This document shows positions 1 through 7,687 of a stretch of 64,000 bases of DNA, one piece after another. The stretch is taken from positions 2,008,164 through 2,072,163 of the forward strand of contig NZ_HG966617.1 of NCBI RefSeq assembly GCF_000689395.1, given 5' to 3'. Position numbers and translations under genes: made by a program. The notes under the pieces were generated by a model that did no database searches, was not told the DNA's origin, and saw only the letters and a list, made by a program, of their open reading frames with translations. Source of the DNA: Candidatus Phaeomarinobacter ectocarpi (GTDB lineage: Bacteria > Pseudomonadota > Alphaproteobacteria > CGMCC-115125). Each line of letters begins with the position of its first letter. The first letter of the stretch is position 1.

Positions 1-1818
1 GGGCCGGACAATCGCAACCTCGATGACGAGATCATAAAACTTGCGCGGCTTGAGGCGCGGCAACATCGACATCTGCGCCCGGCTTTCCACCTGAAACACG
101 CCAACAGAGTCCGCCTTGCACAACATGTCATACACCCGCGGGTCTTCATGGGGCAGCGTGTGCAACTCAAGCGGACGGTCATAGTGGGTTTCAATAAACT
201 CGAACGCCCGGCGAATGCACGACAGCATGCCCAGCGCCAGCACATCGATTTTCAGCATGCCCAGCTCGGACAGATCATCCTTGTCCCACTCGACAAAAGT
301 CCGGTCATCCATCGCCGCATTGCAGATGGGCATGACTTCTTCCAGCGGCCCTGCAGTAATCACAAACCCGCCCACATGCTGGGACAGGTGGCGGGGAAAC
401 CCGATGATCTGCCGTGTCAGCTCAAGGGTAAGCGCCAGTGCGCGGTCGCTTGGATCAAGGCCAAGATCAACAATGTGTTCTTCCTGCACCCCGGCGCTCG
501 ACCAGCCCCATGTGGTGCCGGACAGCGCAGCCGTCACATCTTCCGACAGTCCCATCACCTTGCCCACTTCCCGCACGGCAGAGCGTGACCGATAGGAGAT
601 GACCGTGGCCGCAATCCCCGCACGATGCAGCCCGTACTTCTTGTAGATGTACTGGATCACCTCCTCGCGGCGCTCGTGCTCGAAGTCTACATCGATGTCC
701 GGCGGCTCATTGCGTTCCGCCGAGATGAACCGCTCAAACAGAAGATTGATCTCGATGGGATTGATGGAGGTGATGCCAAGGCAGAAGCACACGCAGGAAT
801 TGGCCGCACTGCCCCGCCCCTGACACAGAATGTCCTGCGAGCGGGCAAACCGGACAATGTCGTGAACCGTCAGAAAGTATGGCGCATAGTTCAGCTCAGC
901 GATGAGCTTGAGTTCATAGGTGATGGATTTTTCAAGCTCGGGGTCCAGCCCATCGGGAAACTTGTCGTGGGCATGCTCCCAGGTAAGACGGGTCAGTGTT
1001 TCCTGAGGCGTTTCATCCGAACCGAACACTTCGTCCGGGTACTGATAGGACAATTCATCCAGTGAAAAGAAAATGCTGTCGGCAACGTCCAGACCCGCCT
1101 GCACGGCATCGGGATAGTCTGCAAGCAGCCGCACCATTTCATCGGGTGTTTTGACGTACCGCTCTGCATTGGCGGCCAGCAGCGCCCCAGCTTCAGCCAC
1201 CGTCACATGCTCACGGATGGCCGTAACCACATCCTGCAGCCGGCGCCGCTCCGGCTCATGATAGTGCACATCATTGGTCGCCAGCAGCCGCATATCCAAA
1301 GCACCTGCCAACCCGGCAACACGCTCGAGCCGGGCATGATCGTCTGAGCCATACAGAAAACTCATGCCCATATAGGGAATGGCCAGCAGTGCACGCGCCG
1401 CACGGGCCTTGTCTTCAAAGTCCTGATCAATCACGGCAGGCGGCATCAGCACCAGCACCTGGTCTTTGGCAGCAGCCACAATGTCCTCAAGAATGAGATG
1501 ACATTCGCCTTTAGGGGCCCGGCGATTGCCCAGGGTCAGTAGCTTGGACAGCCGTCCGTAGGCGGCCCGGTCTTTGGGGAAGCATAAAATCTCCAGCCCG
1601 TCCCGGGTGACCAGTCGCGCACCGACAAGGAGCTGAATGCCCGCCTCCTTGGCTGCCACATGGGCCCGCACCACGCCGGACAGCGTATTGCGATCCGCAA
1701 TGCCGACCGCTGCCAGCCCTAAAGCCGCCGCCTGCCGCACCAGTTCGTCTGGATGGCTGCCGCTGCGCAGAAAGCTGAAATTGCTGGTGACCGCCAGTTC
1801 GGCATAGCCCTGCCCCAT
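1..1818 (-). CDS. dnaE2: Error-prone DNA polymerase DnaE2 (N-terminal part, cut by window edge)
   Basis: This is the alpha-subunit-like C-family polymerase of the ImuA/ImuB/DnaE2 mutasome, which performs translesion synthesis after DNA damage. About 606 residues are present. The start at 1818 gives MGQGYAELAVTSNFSFLRSG, the conserved opening of the DnaE2 PHP domain. The polymerase core follows, including ILCQGRGSAANSCVCFCLGI and the PPDIDVDF acidic motif, and then HVGGFVIT. The reading frame continues past position 1, so the remaining C-terminal part is outside the window. It lies downstream of imuA and imuB on the same strand but is separated from imuB by an oppositely oriented regulator gene. 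No perfect GTTC-N7-GTTC box lies in the 143 bases before its start; a lone GAAC half-site occurs near 1880. The identification is firm; the start is chosen from family alignment. Confidence 0.95.
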   Translation of the reverse strand, partial: MGQGYAELAVTSNFSFLRSGSHPDELVRQAAALGLAAVGIADRNTLSGVVRAHVAAKEAGIQLLVGARLVTRDGLEILCFPKDRAAYGRLSKLLTLGNRRAPKGECHLILEDIVAAAKDQVLVLMPPAVIDQDFEDKARAARALLAIPYMGMSFLYGSDDHARLERVAGLAGALDMRLLATNDVHYHEPERRRLQDVVTAIREHVTVAEAGALLAANAERYVKTPDEMVRLLADYPDAVQAGLDVADSIFFSLDELSYQYPDEVFGSDETPQETLTRLTWEHAHDKFPDGLDPELEKSITYELKLIAELNYAPYFLTVHDIVRFARSQDILCQGRGSAANSCVCFCLGITSINPIEINLLFERFISAERNEPPDIDVDFEHERREEVIQYIYKKYGLHRAGIAATVISYRSRSAVREVGKVMGLSEDVTAALSGTTWGWSSAGVQEEHIVDLGLDPSDRALALTLELTRQIIGFPRHLSQHVGGFVITAGPLEEVMPICNAAMDDRTFVEWDKDDLSELGMLKIDVLALGMLSCIRRAFEFIETHYDRPLELHTLPHEDPRVYDMLCKADSVGVFQVESRAQMSMLPRLKPRKFYDLVIEVAIVRP

Positions 1819-1961
1819 CAGCCGTCTCTTGACGTTTCGGGCAGTAAGCGCGATGAATGCGGAGCATGGCTCCGTAAAAAAGAACGAGTCTCCATGCCCC
1901 ACGAAGACATCGCACGCCACGCGCAGACAAAAGACGTGGAAAAGCTGAAGGGCCTGTCACG

Positions 1962-2702
1962 ATGAAAATGAAGGAACTTGAGGAAAAGAGCGGCATTGGG
2001 CGTGAAACCATCCGCTATTACATCCGTGAGGGCCTGCTGCCGGAGCCGGATCGGCCCAAAACCAATGTGGCGATCTACAGCGAAGACCATCTGCGCCGCC
2101 TTGATCTGATCCGCACCCTTCAGCGTGAGCGGTTCCTGCCCCTGGGCGTCATCCGCAAACTCATTGAAGAAGCCGGTGACCGCGAGCCTGACATGGTGCC
2201 CGGTCTCTTCGGCTTTGAAATCATGCTGGCGGACCAGCTGGGCGCCGAAAGCACCCGCTCGCCGGTGGAGGTTGAAAAGCTGAGTGAAGACAGCGGCATG
2301 CCGATGGAAGAAATTCGGGCCATTGCCGATGAAGGCATCATCACCTTCAGTCAGTCTGCTGCTGGCAAAACCGTTGTCAGCGCGCAGGATGCGGGCATCA
2401 TTTCCAACTGGGCCAAGGTTCAGTCCGTCGGTTTTTCGGCCGAAAAAGGCTACGGCGTTGAATATCTCAAGCAGTACAACGAGTTGGCCGAAACGCTGGG
2501 CGATCTGGACGTGACAGCGTTCTATGAGCGTCTGGCAGAGCATGTGGATACGGACAAGGCCTCTGCCATGGCAGCCGCGGCCATTCCCCAGTCTCTTGAG
2601 GTCTTTGGCCACCTGCGTACCAAGGCGATTCTGCGCAAGATTGCCGAACGCAACGCAGAAGCACTGGAAAGTGATCCGGCAGCCCCACGCAAAAGCGCCT
2701 GA
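1962..2702 (+). CDS. MerR-family transcriptional regulator
   Basis: A 246-residue protein that begins with a MerR-type winged helix-turn-helix (MKMKELEEKSGIGRETIRYY, then a YSEDHLRRLDLIRTLQ second helix), predicted to bind promoter DNA in the cytoplasm. The remaining 170 residues form a helical effector region with no cysteine cluster or drug-binding motif I can name. It includes a second helix-turn-helix-like stretch near residues 105-130 (VEKLSEDSGMPMEEIRAIAD). It is divergent from dnaE2 (143-base gap) and convergent with imuB (32-base gap), so it splits an imuA-imuB-dnaE2 cassette that is normally contiguous. The ligand is unknown. The regulator assignment is good; whether it controls the mutasome is only inference. 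Confidence 0.8.
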   Translation: MKMKELEEKSGIGRETIRYYIREGLLPEPDRPKTNVAIYSEDHLRRLDLIRTLQRERFLPLGVIRKLIEEAGDREPDMVPGLFGFEIMLADQLGAESTRSPVEVEKLSEDSGMPMEEIRAIADEGIITFSQSAAGKTVVSAQDAGIISNWAKVQSVGFSAEKGYGVEYLKQYNELAETLGDLDVTAFYERLAEHVDTDKASAMAAAAIPQSLEVFGHLRTKAILRKIAERNAEALESDPAAPRKSA

Positions 2703-2717
2703 GGATTGTCCTGCACA

Positions 2718-2746
2718 CATCATGCAAACACCCATCATGCAAACAC
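2718..2746. repeat. Two direct copies of a 14-bp sequence at the imuB/merR junction
   Basis: CATCATGCAAACAC occurs at 2718-2731 and again at 2733-2746, a period of 15. The second copy spans the imuB stop codon, so imuB ends inside the repeat. It looks like a small tandem duplication in the gap between two convergent genes. No function is evident. Confidence 0.6.
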
Positions 2747-4384
2747 ACCATGCATGAACCAGCGCGGCGCATCCGTCTCCCGCTCATATAGCCCGTCGCG
2801 ATAAAGCCAGAAGCGCCGCCCTTCACCGTCCTCGACGCGAAAATAGTCCCGCGTGGCGGCTTCCTTGCCCGCAGACAGCCACCATTCAGGCGCCAGCCGC
2901 TCCGGCCCGTCGGCCCGCGTCACCGCATGCAGCATCCGCCGCCAGCGAAACTGCCGTGGCGGACCCTCAGGCACTTCGGCCACCACTTCCACAGGCTCCG
3001 GCGGCGTCAGCATGCGGATGGGCCGCAGGGGCGCATCCCCATACATCACCAGCGGCGGCACATCGCTCTGTTTGAAGTCATTGGCAGCCAGCGCTGGAAC
3101 AGCCACCTGTGCCCGTTCAGGAATATGACTGGCCTGCCCTTTGAGCTGCATCACCCGGTTTGCCCCCAGCCGGTTCGACAGGCGGTCAATCAGCTCTTCA
3201 AGGCTGGACCCATCATCCGGCCCACTTGTGAGATCCTTCTGGCGCGCGCCCATGGCGTCCACAGCACGCGCTTCCAGCACCACCCCTTCAATGCCGTAGC
3301 CGATATCAATGTCGGAACCCGACACACCACCCGACGGCACCAGCTTTTCAGCAAACAGGGCGGCAATCCGGTCTGCATCCCGCAAGGCCTGCGACGTGCC
3401 CGCCTCAAACGTGAACAGCTCTGCATCCACCCGATAGAGCCGCAGCCGCAACTGCCGCGCCCCCTGCTGGCGGGTATCAAGCTCACCCGCCAGGTCCCGC
3501 GCTGCCAGGGCAATGGCCGCAATGATCCCGTCGAGCGCAATCAGCGGGTCTGCAAACAACAGCCGTGCCCGCGCCGGCACCCGGACGGCTTCAGGCGCCA
3601 CGGGCTCTGCCCGCGCCCCGATGATGGCATCCAGCTGCCGACCAAGCACCGCACCAAAGCGGGCCACCAAGGGTGCCCGCGGACGGCCCAGCAGGTCGCC
3701 GATGGTCACAAGACCAAGCCGTGTCAGGTCATCCGCCATGCCCTGAGAAATGCGTAACGCTGTGGTCGGCAGGGAGGAGACAGCCTCTCGCTCGGCCCCC
3801 GGTTTGACGATGCTGATCTTCTGCTGACCATGGCGCGCCACAGCCCATGCCGCCCCCAACGTATCCGCCACACCGGCGCGCGCCTCATGTCCCAGCCGAT
3901 TCATTCGGGTGAGCAAGTCATTCAAGAGCGCTGTTTCTCCACCAAAAAGATGTGCACAGCCGGAGATGTCCAGAAACAGACCAGCGCCCTCATGGGCAAA
4001 GGCAGAAAGGTCTTCGGCCCGCGTCCATGGCGTAAACCGCGTCGCCCAGGCAGCCAGTTTGACAAGCCGCGCTTCATCGCCTGCAACATCACGCTCCACC
4101 ACATCCAGTCCCGGAATAAGTGTCCGTGCATCCGCCAGCCGCTGGCCGGGACGGATGCCGGCGTCCGTTCCCGCACCGTTCACAGCAACAATGCGCAAGC
4201 CTCCCTGCTGCGCTTCAATGAGCGCAAAGGGCGCCGCCTGCCTATGCGGAGACTGCGAGCCGGGAGACGGACGCGTGCTCTTGCGGCCGCGCAGGCGGGC
4301 GATCTCGCTTTGCTGCATCTCGGCCCGCAGTCCCATCCTCTCGACGGAAAAATGGGGAAGCCACAGAGAAACAATGCGCCGCAT
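2735..4384 (-). CDS. imuB: ImuB, Y-family polymerase-like mutasome adaptor
   Basis: A 549-residue Y-family DNA polymerase homologue that acts as the hub of the ImuA-ImuB-DnaE2 translesion complex. In studied systems it binds the beta clamp and lacks polymerase activity of its own. The N-terminus RRIVSLWLPHFSVERM is the typical ImuB opening. A palm/finger-like region follows (DAGIRPGQRLADARTLIPGL, LFLDISGCAHLFGGE, a helix-hairpin-helix-like region near TTALRISQGMADDLTRLGL). The C-terminal tail contains WRRMLHAVTRADGPERLAPEWW and FWLYRDGLYE, typical of the family. Its first 47 codons overlap the 3' end of imuA in another frame, an unusually long overlap of 143 bases. It should be co-transcribed with imuA from the LexA-controlled promoter. 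Confidence 0.93.
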   Translation of the reverse strand: MRRIVSLWLPHFSVERMGLRAEMQQSEIARLRGRKSTRPSPGSQSPHRQAAPFALIEAQQGGLRIVAVNGAGTDAGIRPGQRLADARTLIPGLDVVERDVAGDEARLVKLAAWATRFTPWTRAEDLSAFAHEGAGLFLDISGCAHLFGGETALLNDLLTRMNRLGHEARAGVADTLGAAWAVARHGQQKISIVKPGAEREAVSSLPTTALRISQGMADDLTRLGLVTIGDLLGRPRAPLVARFGAVLGRQLDAIIGARAEPVAPEAVRVPARARLLFADPLIALDGIIAAIALAARDLAGELDTRQQGARQLRLRLYRVDAELFTFEAGTSQALRDADRIAALFAEKLVPSGGVSGSDIDIGYGIEGVVLEARAVDAMGARQKDLTSGPDDGSSLEELIDRLSNRLGANRVMQLKGQASHIPERAQVAVPALAANDFKQSDVPPLVMYGDAPLRPIRMLTPPEPVEVVAEVPEGPPRQFRWRRMLHAVTRADGPERLAPEWWLSAGKEAATRDYFRVEDGEGRRFWLYRDGLYERETDAPRWFMHGVFA

Positions 4385-5102
4385 GGTTCCACTCCAAAAT
4401 GAACTGTGAAGATGAGCCGCCCCGCACCCGGTCCAGCGTCACGGCAAAGCGCGCGCGGCCGGGAGCCGAAACAACTGACGGATTGGGTGATGAATTAGGA
4501 GAACTGGCCGCCGAGGCGATCCGAAACCGGGTCAAAGCTGCCGATGGGGCTGAGGCCGCACTGCCCGCATGGCCGGCCAGCAATAAAGCCGGGCGTTCAA
4601 ACCGCTCAGCTGCCAGCTGCAACCGGCGCGACGCCTTGAGGTCATAGGCGCGGCTGCCTTCAAGCTCGCTGACAACACCGCACAGGTCCGGCGTCCGCAA
4701 TGCTTCTTCGGTCACCCACAACGCCTCACGGTCATCCTTCGCTGAGACGATGAGCACCCGTGCCGGATCAAGCCCCATCATGGCGAGACCAGGCCCGTAA
4801 AGCGGCCCCAGATCATGAACGCCGGAGCGCTGGGTCACCCACACCAAAGACCGCGTTTCACGCATCACAAGCCGGCTGCCAAGCGCTATGGCAAAGCCGG
4901 TTGCCGCCGCCATATCCGGATAGGCCGCCCCCACCACCTCATGCAGTCCGGCCAGCGACAAACCGGCCCCACCGCTTAAACGCTGGTCGACCTCAGGCGC
5001 GCCAAGCGAGAGAGACGGTGCCTGTGCCCGCGGCGACTCAAAGCATGAGAGATCCCGCCTAAGGGACTCCAGAAGCTCTCTTTTTCCAGCCTGACGCGAC
5101 AT
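4242..5102 (-). CDS. imuA: ImuA, RecA-like mutasome protein
   Basis: ImuA is a RecA/SulA-related protein needed for damage-induced mutagenesis with ImuB and DnaE2. The 286-residue product contains LSGGAGLSLAGLHEVVG followed by AAATGFAIALGSRL, DLGPLYGPGLAMMGLDPARV and a RecA-fold core, and the late motif FILEWNHAAH. The start at 5102 (ATG) is chosen because a GGAG lies 8 bases upstream; a GTG at 5120 would add six residues. The last ~48 residues, rich in Arg and Pro, are encoded entirely within the overlap with imuB and look unlike a folded domain. This suggests that the ancestral stop was lost and the frame extended into imuB. A LexA box lies about 50 bases upstream of the start. Confidence 0.88.
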   Translation of the reverse strand: MSRQAGKRELLESLRRDLSCFESPRAQAPSLSLGAPEVDQRLSGGAGLSLAGLHEVVGAAYPDMAAATGFAIALGSRLVMRETRSLVWVTQRSGVHDLGPLYGPGLAMMGLDPARVLIVSAKDDREALWVTEEALRTPDLCGVVSELEGSRAYDLKASRRLQLAAERFERPALLLAGHAGSAASAPSAALTRFRIASAASSPNSSPNPSVVSAPGRARFAVTLDRVRGGSSSQFILEWNHAAHCFSVASPFFRREDGTAGRDAAKRDRPPARPQEHASVSRLAVSA

Positions 5103-5150
5103 CAAAGCTCCACTGCACACACGCTATGGATGTGCTTATATTCCTACTAT

Positions 5151-5165
5151 GTTCTTATTTTGTTC
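5151..5165. promoter_or_regulatory. LexA SOS box (GTTC-N7-GTTC)
   Basis: GTTC at 5151-5154 and GTTC at 5162-5165 are separated by exactly seven bases (TTATTTT). This is the direct-repeat LexA operator used in Alphaproteobacteria. It sits in a locally A/T-rich stretch 49 bases upstream of imuA, where it could overlap the promoter of the leftward imuA-imuB operon. Confidence 0.85.
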
Positions 5166-5261
5166 TATTTCCAATTACCCTCCTGAGTCAACAAATGAGT
5201 CATCACAAGAGTTGGATGGATTTGTTCTGGCGCGTGTTCCTGTGGTGCCGGAAGATGCGGA

Positions 5262-5954
5262 ATGCTGGAAATCATCCTCATACACAGCCCCCTGGTTGGC
5301 CCGTCTTCCCTCCTGCCGACAGCGGAAATACTGAAGGCCCGGGGCATCAAATGCGCCACACCCTCGCCCCTGCGCCCCCATGCGCAACCGCCAAGCTGGC
5401 ACGACTGGCCCGTCCGTCTGAGGGGCGCACTGCCGGACATGGCCTCCCCGATCATTGTCGGTCACTCCATGGGTGGTCTCCTGGCAGCACGCCTTGCAGG
5501 GGACATCCATGCCGCCGGCATGATCTGCCTTGATGCCCGCATGCCCCCCACAAGCGGCCCGACACAGCCCGTCGAGCCGGAGTTTCATGATTTCCTCAAA
5601 ACCCTCCCCCTGACAGACGGATTTCTGCCGCCCTGGCAGGACTGGTGGGAGGTAGATGCCTTGGAGGGTGCGGACATTTCCGATGCTCGCCGCAAGGCCA
5701 TCCTCAGCGATATTCCGTCTCTGCCCCTGAGCTGGTTTGACGATGCGTTCGACATGCCGGGCTGGTCAGGCGTCAGAAAGGGCTTTGTCAGAACGTCCCA
5801 CACCTTCATTGACGAGGCCCGCCGGGCCGAAGCCGATGGTTGGCCTGTGGTGCGTCTCAAGGGCACCCATCTGCACCCGGCAACACAGCCGGAGGAAACA
5901 GCCCAAGCGATCATCGAGTGCTGTGCAGATATGCAAAATGCCCGGCGCGCATAG
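5262..5954 (+). CDS. Alpha/beta hydrolase family protein
   Basis: A 230-residue cytoplasmic hydrolase, small for the family. The nucleophile elbow is IIVGHSMGGLLAARLAG near residues 64-80 (Gly-His-Ser-Met-Gly, nucleophile Ser). A C-terminal VVRLKGTHLHPATQPEETA is the likely catalytic His region. The N-terminal LEIILIHSPLVGPSSL replaces the usual HG oxyanion motif with HSP. The substrate cannot be read from the sequence. A GGAAG ribosome site lies just before the ATG. It is divergent from imuA across the LexA box, so the A/T-rich intergenic region serves both sides, but nothing suggests the hydrolase is SOS-controlled. Confidence 0.8.
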   Translation: MLEIILIHSPLVGPSSLLPTAEILKARGIKCATPSPLRPHAQPPSWHDWPVRLRGALPDMASPIIVGHSMGGLLAARLAGDIHAAGMICLDARMPPTSGPTQPVEPEFHDFLKTLPLTDGFLPPWQDWWEVDALEGADISDARRKAILSDIPSLPLSWFDDAFDMPGWSGVRKGFVRTSHTFIDEARRAEADGWPVVRLKGTHLHPATQPEETAQAIIECCADMQNARRA

Positions 5955-6029
5955 CTGCCCCACCGCCCCCGCATTTGGGAAACGCCGTTCCCGGCTGATA
6001 GATCAAGGGTCATCAAAAGGATGACACAT

Positions 6030-6494
6030 ATGAAAGAGACATTTCAGGTTCGGGCTATCGGCCATGTAGAAGCAGGCCGCACAGACCCCATCGACGATGA
6101 CTGGGACGCCGTTCCCGCCGCCATCGTGCTGGATGACCGCTTTGACGAAGAAGCCCTCATGGGCCTCGATGCCTTCAGCCATGTGGAAGTGATCTACCTC
6201 TTCCACCAGGTGCCGGACGAAGAGGTCGAGGGCAAAGCCCGCCACCCACGCGGCAACAAGGACTGGCCCCGCGTCGGCATATTCGCCCAGCGCGGCAAAG
6301 GCCGCCCCAACCGCCTCGGCGCCACCATCGCCCGCGTTGACCGTGTCGAAGGCCGCACCCTCCACATCACCGGACTGGACGCCATTGACGGCACCCCTGT
6401 ACTGGATTTGAAACCGGTCATGAAGGGCTTCCTGCCGCGCACAGAGGTTAGCGAACCCACATGGGCTGGTGAGATCATGGCGAGCTACTGGTAA
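6030..6494 (+). CDS. TrmO/YaeB (TsaA-like) family SAM-dependent methyltransferase
   Basis: A member of the TrmO/YaeB beta-barrel family; the studied member uses S-adenosylmethionine to N6-methylate t6A37 in certain tRNAs. The 154-residue product shows the family signatures RAIGHV near the start, LDAFSHVEVIYLFHQV, and RVGIFAQRGKGRPNRLGATIARV followed by HITGLDAIDGTPVLDLKPV. I place the start at 6030 (MKETFQ) because AAAAGG lies 8 bases upstream. The ATG at 6021 would directly abut that ribosome site. It lacks the extra C-terminal domain of the E. coli enzyme, as many short homologues do, so tRNA as the substrate is likely but unproven. Confidence 0.85.
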   Translation: MKETFQVRAIGHVEAGRTDPIDDDWDAVPAAIVLDDRFDEEALMGLDAFSHVEVIYLFHQVPDEEVEGKARHPRGNKDWPRVGIFAQRGKGRPNRLGATIARVDRVEGRTLHITGLDAIDGTPVLDLKPVMKGFLPRTEVSEPTWAGEIMASYW

Positions 6495-6530
6495 GGCAAC
6501 CGCCAAATAGCCAACGACGTGGCCAAAGAG

Positions 6531-6629
6531 TGGATTGTCCGGTCAAGCCGGACAATGGCGTCAAGGGGCGTCAAAGAGCGTTTCGGTTCTCCTTTCACAC
6601 GCCATCCCCCGGCTTGACCGGGGGATCCA
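6531..6629. repeat. Paired 30-bp inverted palindromic repeat (REP/BIME-like), copy 1
   Basis: Two 30-bp units in opposite orientation lie at 6531-6560 and 6600-6629, separated by 39 bases. Each unit is itself a hairpin around the core GGTCAAGCC (left) or GGCTTGACC (right). The arms differ: TTGTCC/GGACAA in the left unit and TCCCCC/GGGGGA in the right one. The whole arrangement recurs at 43847-43935. It sits in the gap between the trmO-like gene and a VOC gene. Confidence 0.85.
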
Positions 6630-6658
6630 TCCGGCACAGCAAACAGGGAGCGAGCAAA

Positions 6659-7039
6659 ATGAAACTCAACCAGGTCACCGTCAGCGTGACGGACATCCCC
6701 CGCGCGATTGCATTCTATGAGCAGCTGGGCATGTACCTCATCGTCAAGGACGACCACTACGCCCGCTTTGAACTCCCCGACGGAGACACATTCTCCATCC
6801 ACGTGGCAGACGACGTGCCCCCGTCAGGTACCATGGTCTATTTCGAGTTTGAGGATGTGGACATCGCCGTCCGTGACGCCGAAGCCCGCGGCCTCACCTT
6901 CACCATGCAGCCAACCGACCAGTCATGGCTGTGGCGCGAAGCCTATATCTCAGACCCGGACGGCAACCAGCTGTGCTTCCTGCAGGCCAGCCCCAACCGC
7001 CGCTTCCCGCCATGGCGGGTCGACGGGCGCACGTCCTAG
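6659..7039 (+). CDS. VOC-superfamily (glyoxalase/bleomycin resistance fold) protein
   Basis: A 126-residue single vicinal-oxygen-chelate domain built of two beta-alpha-beta-beta-beta units: LNQVTVSVTDIPRAIAFYEQ at the start and AYISDPDGNQLCFLQ at the end. The second half keeps the usual DPDGN motif and a Glu/Gln-Leu metal-site region. The first position, often His, is Gln (NQVTV), so the metal-binding set may be incomplete. The start at 6659 follows GGGAG (6647-6651). It stands alone downstream of a palindromic repeat. Substrate unknown; dioxygenase, lyase or binding roles all occur in this fold. Confidence 0.8.
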   Translation: MKLNQVTVSVTDIPRAIAFYEQLGMYLIVKDDHYARFELPDGDTFSIHVADDVPPSGTMVYFEFEDVDIAVRDAEARGLTFTMQPTDQSWLWREAYISDPDGNQLCFLQASPNRRFPPWRVDGRTS

Positions 7040-7065
7040 ATCAAACAGATCATGGAAGCAGCTGC

Positions 7066-7105
7066 TTGACTCTTTTTATTTTTGGATCATGATGATAAAA
7101 AATAA
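7066..7105 (+). promoter_or_regulatory. Putative promoter and A/T-rich dyad before the TetR gene
   Basis: TTGACT at 7066-7071 could be a -35 element. An inverted pair TTATTTTT (7076-7083) and AAAAATAA (7098-7105) flanks the palindrome ATCATGAT (7086-7093), just upstream of the tetR start. This is the usual place for a TetR-type autoregulatory operator. It is stated from pattern only. Confidence 0.4.
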
Positions 7106-7114
7106 GGAAGCATG

Positions 7115-7678
7115 ATGCCGAAGATCGTCGACCGCGATGCGAAATGTGAGGAACTGACCCGGGCCGCCATTGAAGCAATAGCCGAACGCGGGCTTGAGTC
7201 CGTGAAACTGTCTGATGTGGCGCGCATAGCAGGCGTCACCACCGGTACAGTCGGCTACTACTTCCGCGACAAGGAAGAGCTCCTGATCGAAACCCTCAAC
7301 ACGGTCGCACGGGACATCCTTGAACGGATGCGCAACCTTGGCCCGATCAAACCGGACTCTCTGCAAGTGTACCTGCCCCTTACGCCCAAGCTCATGAAGC
7401 AGTGGAAAGTCTGGCTGGCATATGCTGGTGCATCCCCCTCCTCCCCAAAGCTGAGCAAGGCCTATCGGGAGTTTTATGCCGATATCGAAGCTCTCTACGC
7501 CGACATCCTTGACGAAACCGACCCGGAGATTGTCCGGGTCAAAGCAGGCAACATCATCGCTGCCCTGGACGGCATCGGCCTGTGTGCCGTGCTGCAACCG
7601 CAGCTCTGGCCCGCCGAACGACAGATCAACGCATACAAAGAGCTCGTCGAGCCGCTTATGAAAACAAAAAGCCGATAG
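7115..7678 (+). CDS. TetR/AcrR-family transcriptional regulator
   Basis: A 187-residue repressor-type protein. The N-terminal helix-turn-helix is LTRAAIEAIAERGLESVKLS followed by DVARIAGVTTGTVGYYFRDKEELLIE, the canonical TetR DNA-binding block. The C-terminal ~130 residues form the dimer and ligand domain, similar in layout to BetI-like regulators (DGIGLCAVLQP). Two ATGs lie side by side (7112 and 7115); AAGGAAG fits 7115 better. It is followed after 9 bases by the PhyH-type dioxygenase gene, which has its own AGGAGG, so the two probably form an operon and the regulator may sense the dioxygenase substrate. Confidence 0.85.
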   Translation: MPKIVDRDAKCEELTRAAIEAIAERGLESVKLSDVARIAGVTTGTVGYYFRDKEELLIETLNTVARDILERMRNLGPIKPDSLQVYLPLTPKLMKQWKVWLAYAGASPSSPKLSKAYREFYADIEALYADILDETDPEIVRVKAGNIIAALDGIGLCAVLQPQLWPAERQINAYKELVEPLMKTKSR

Positions 7679-7687
7679 GAGGAAACT

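Noticed and set aside
1818..2738. A 306-codon open frame on the minus strand opposite the MerR gene
   Set aside because: It lies fully antisense to the MerR gene, shows no family features, and its end overlaps the dnaE2 start; the plus-strand frame has a clear helix-turn-helix.
5103..5261. A phage or mobile-element boundary at the A/T-rich dip near imuA
   Set aside because: The dip is explained by the LexA-controlled promoter region; no att-like repeat or integrase is nearby.
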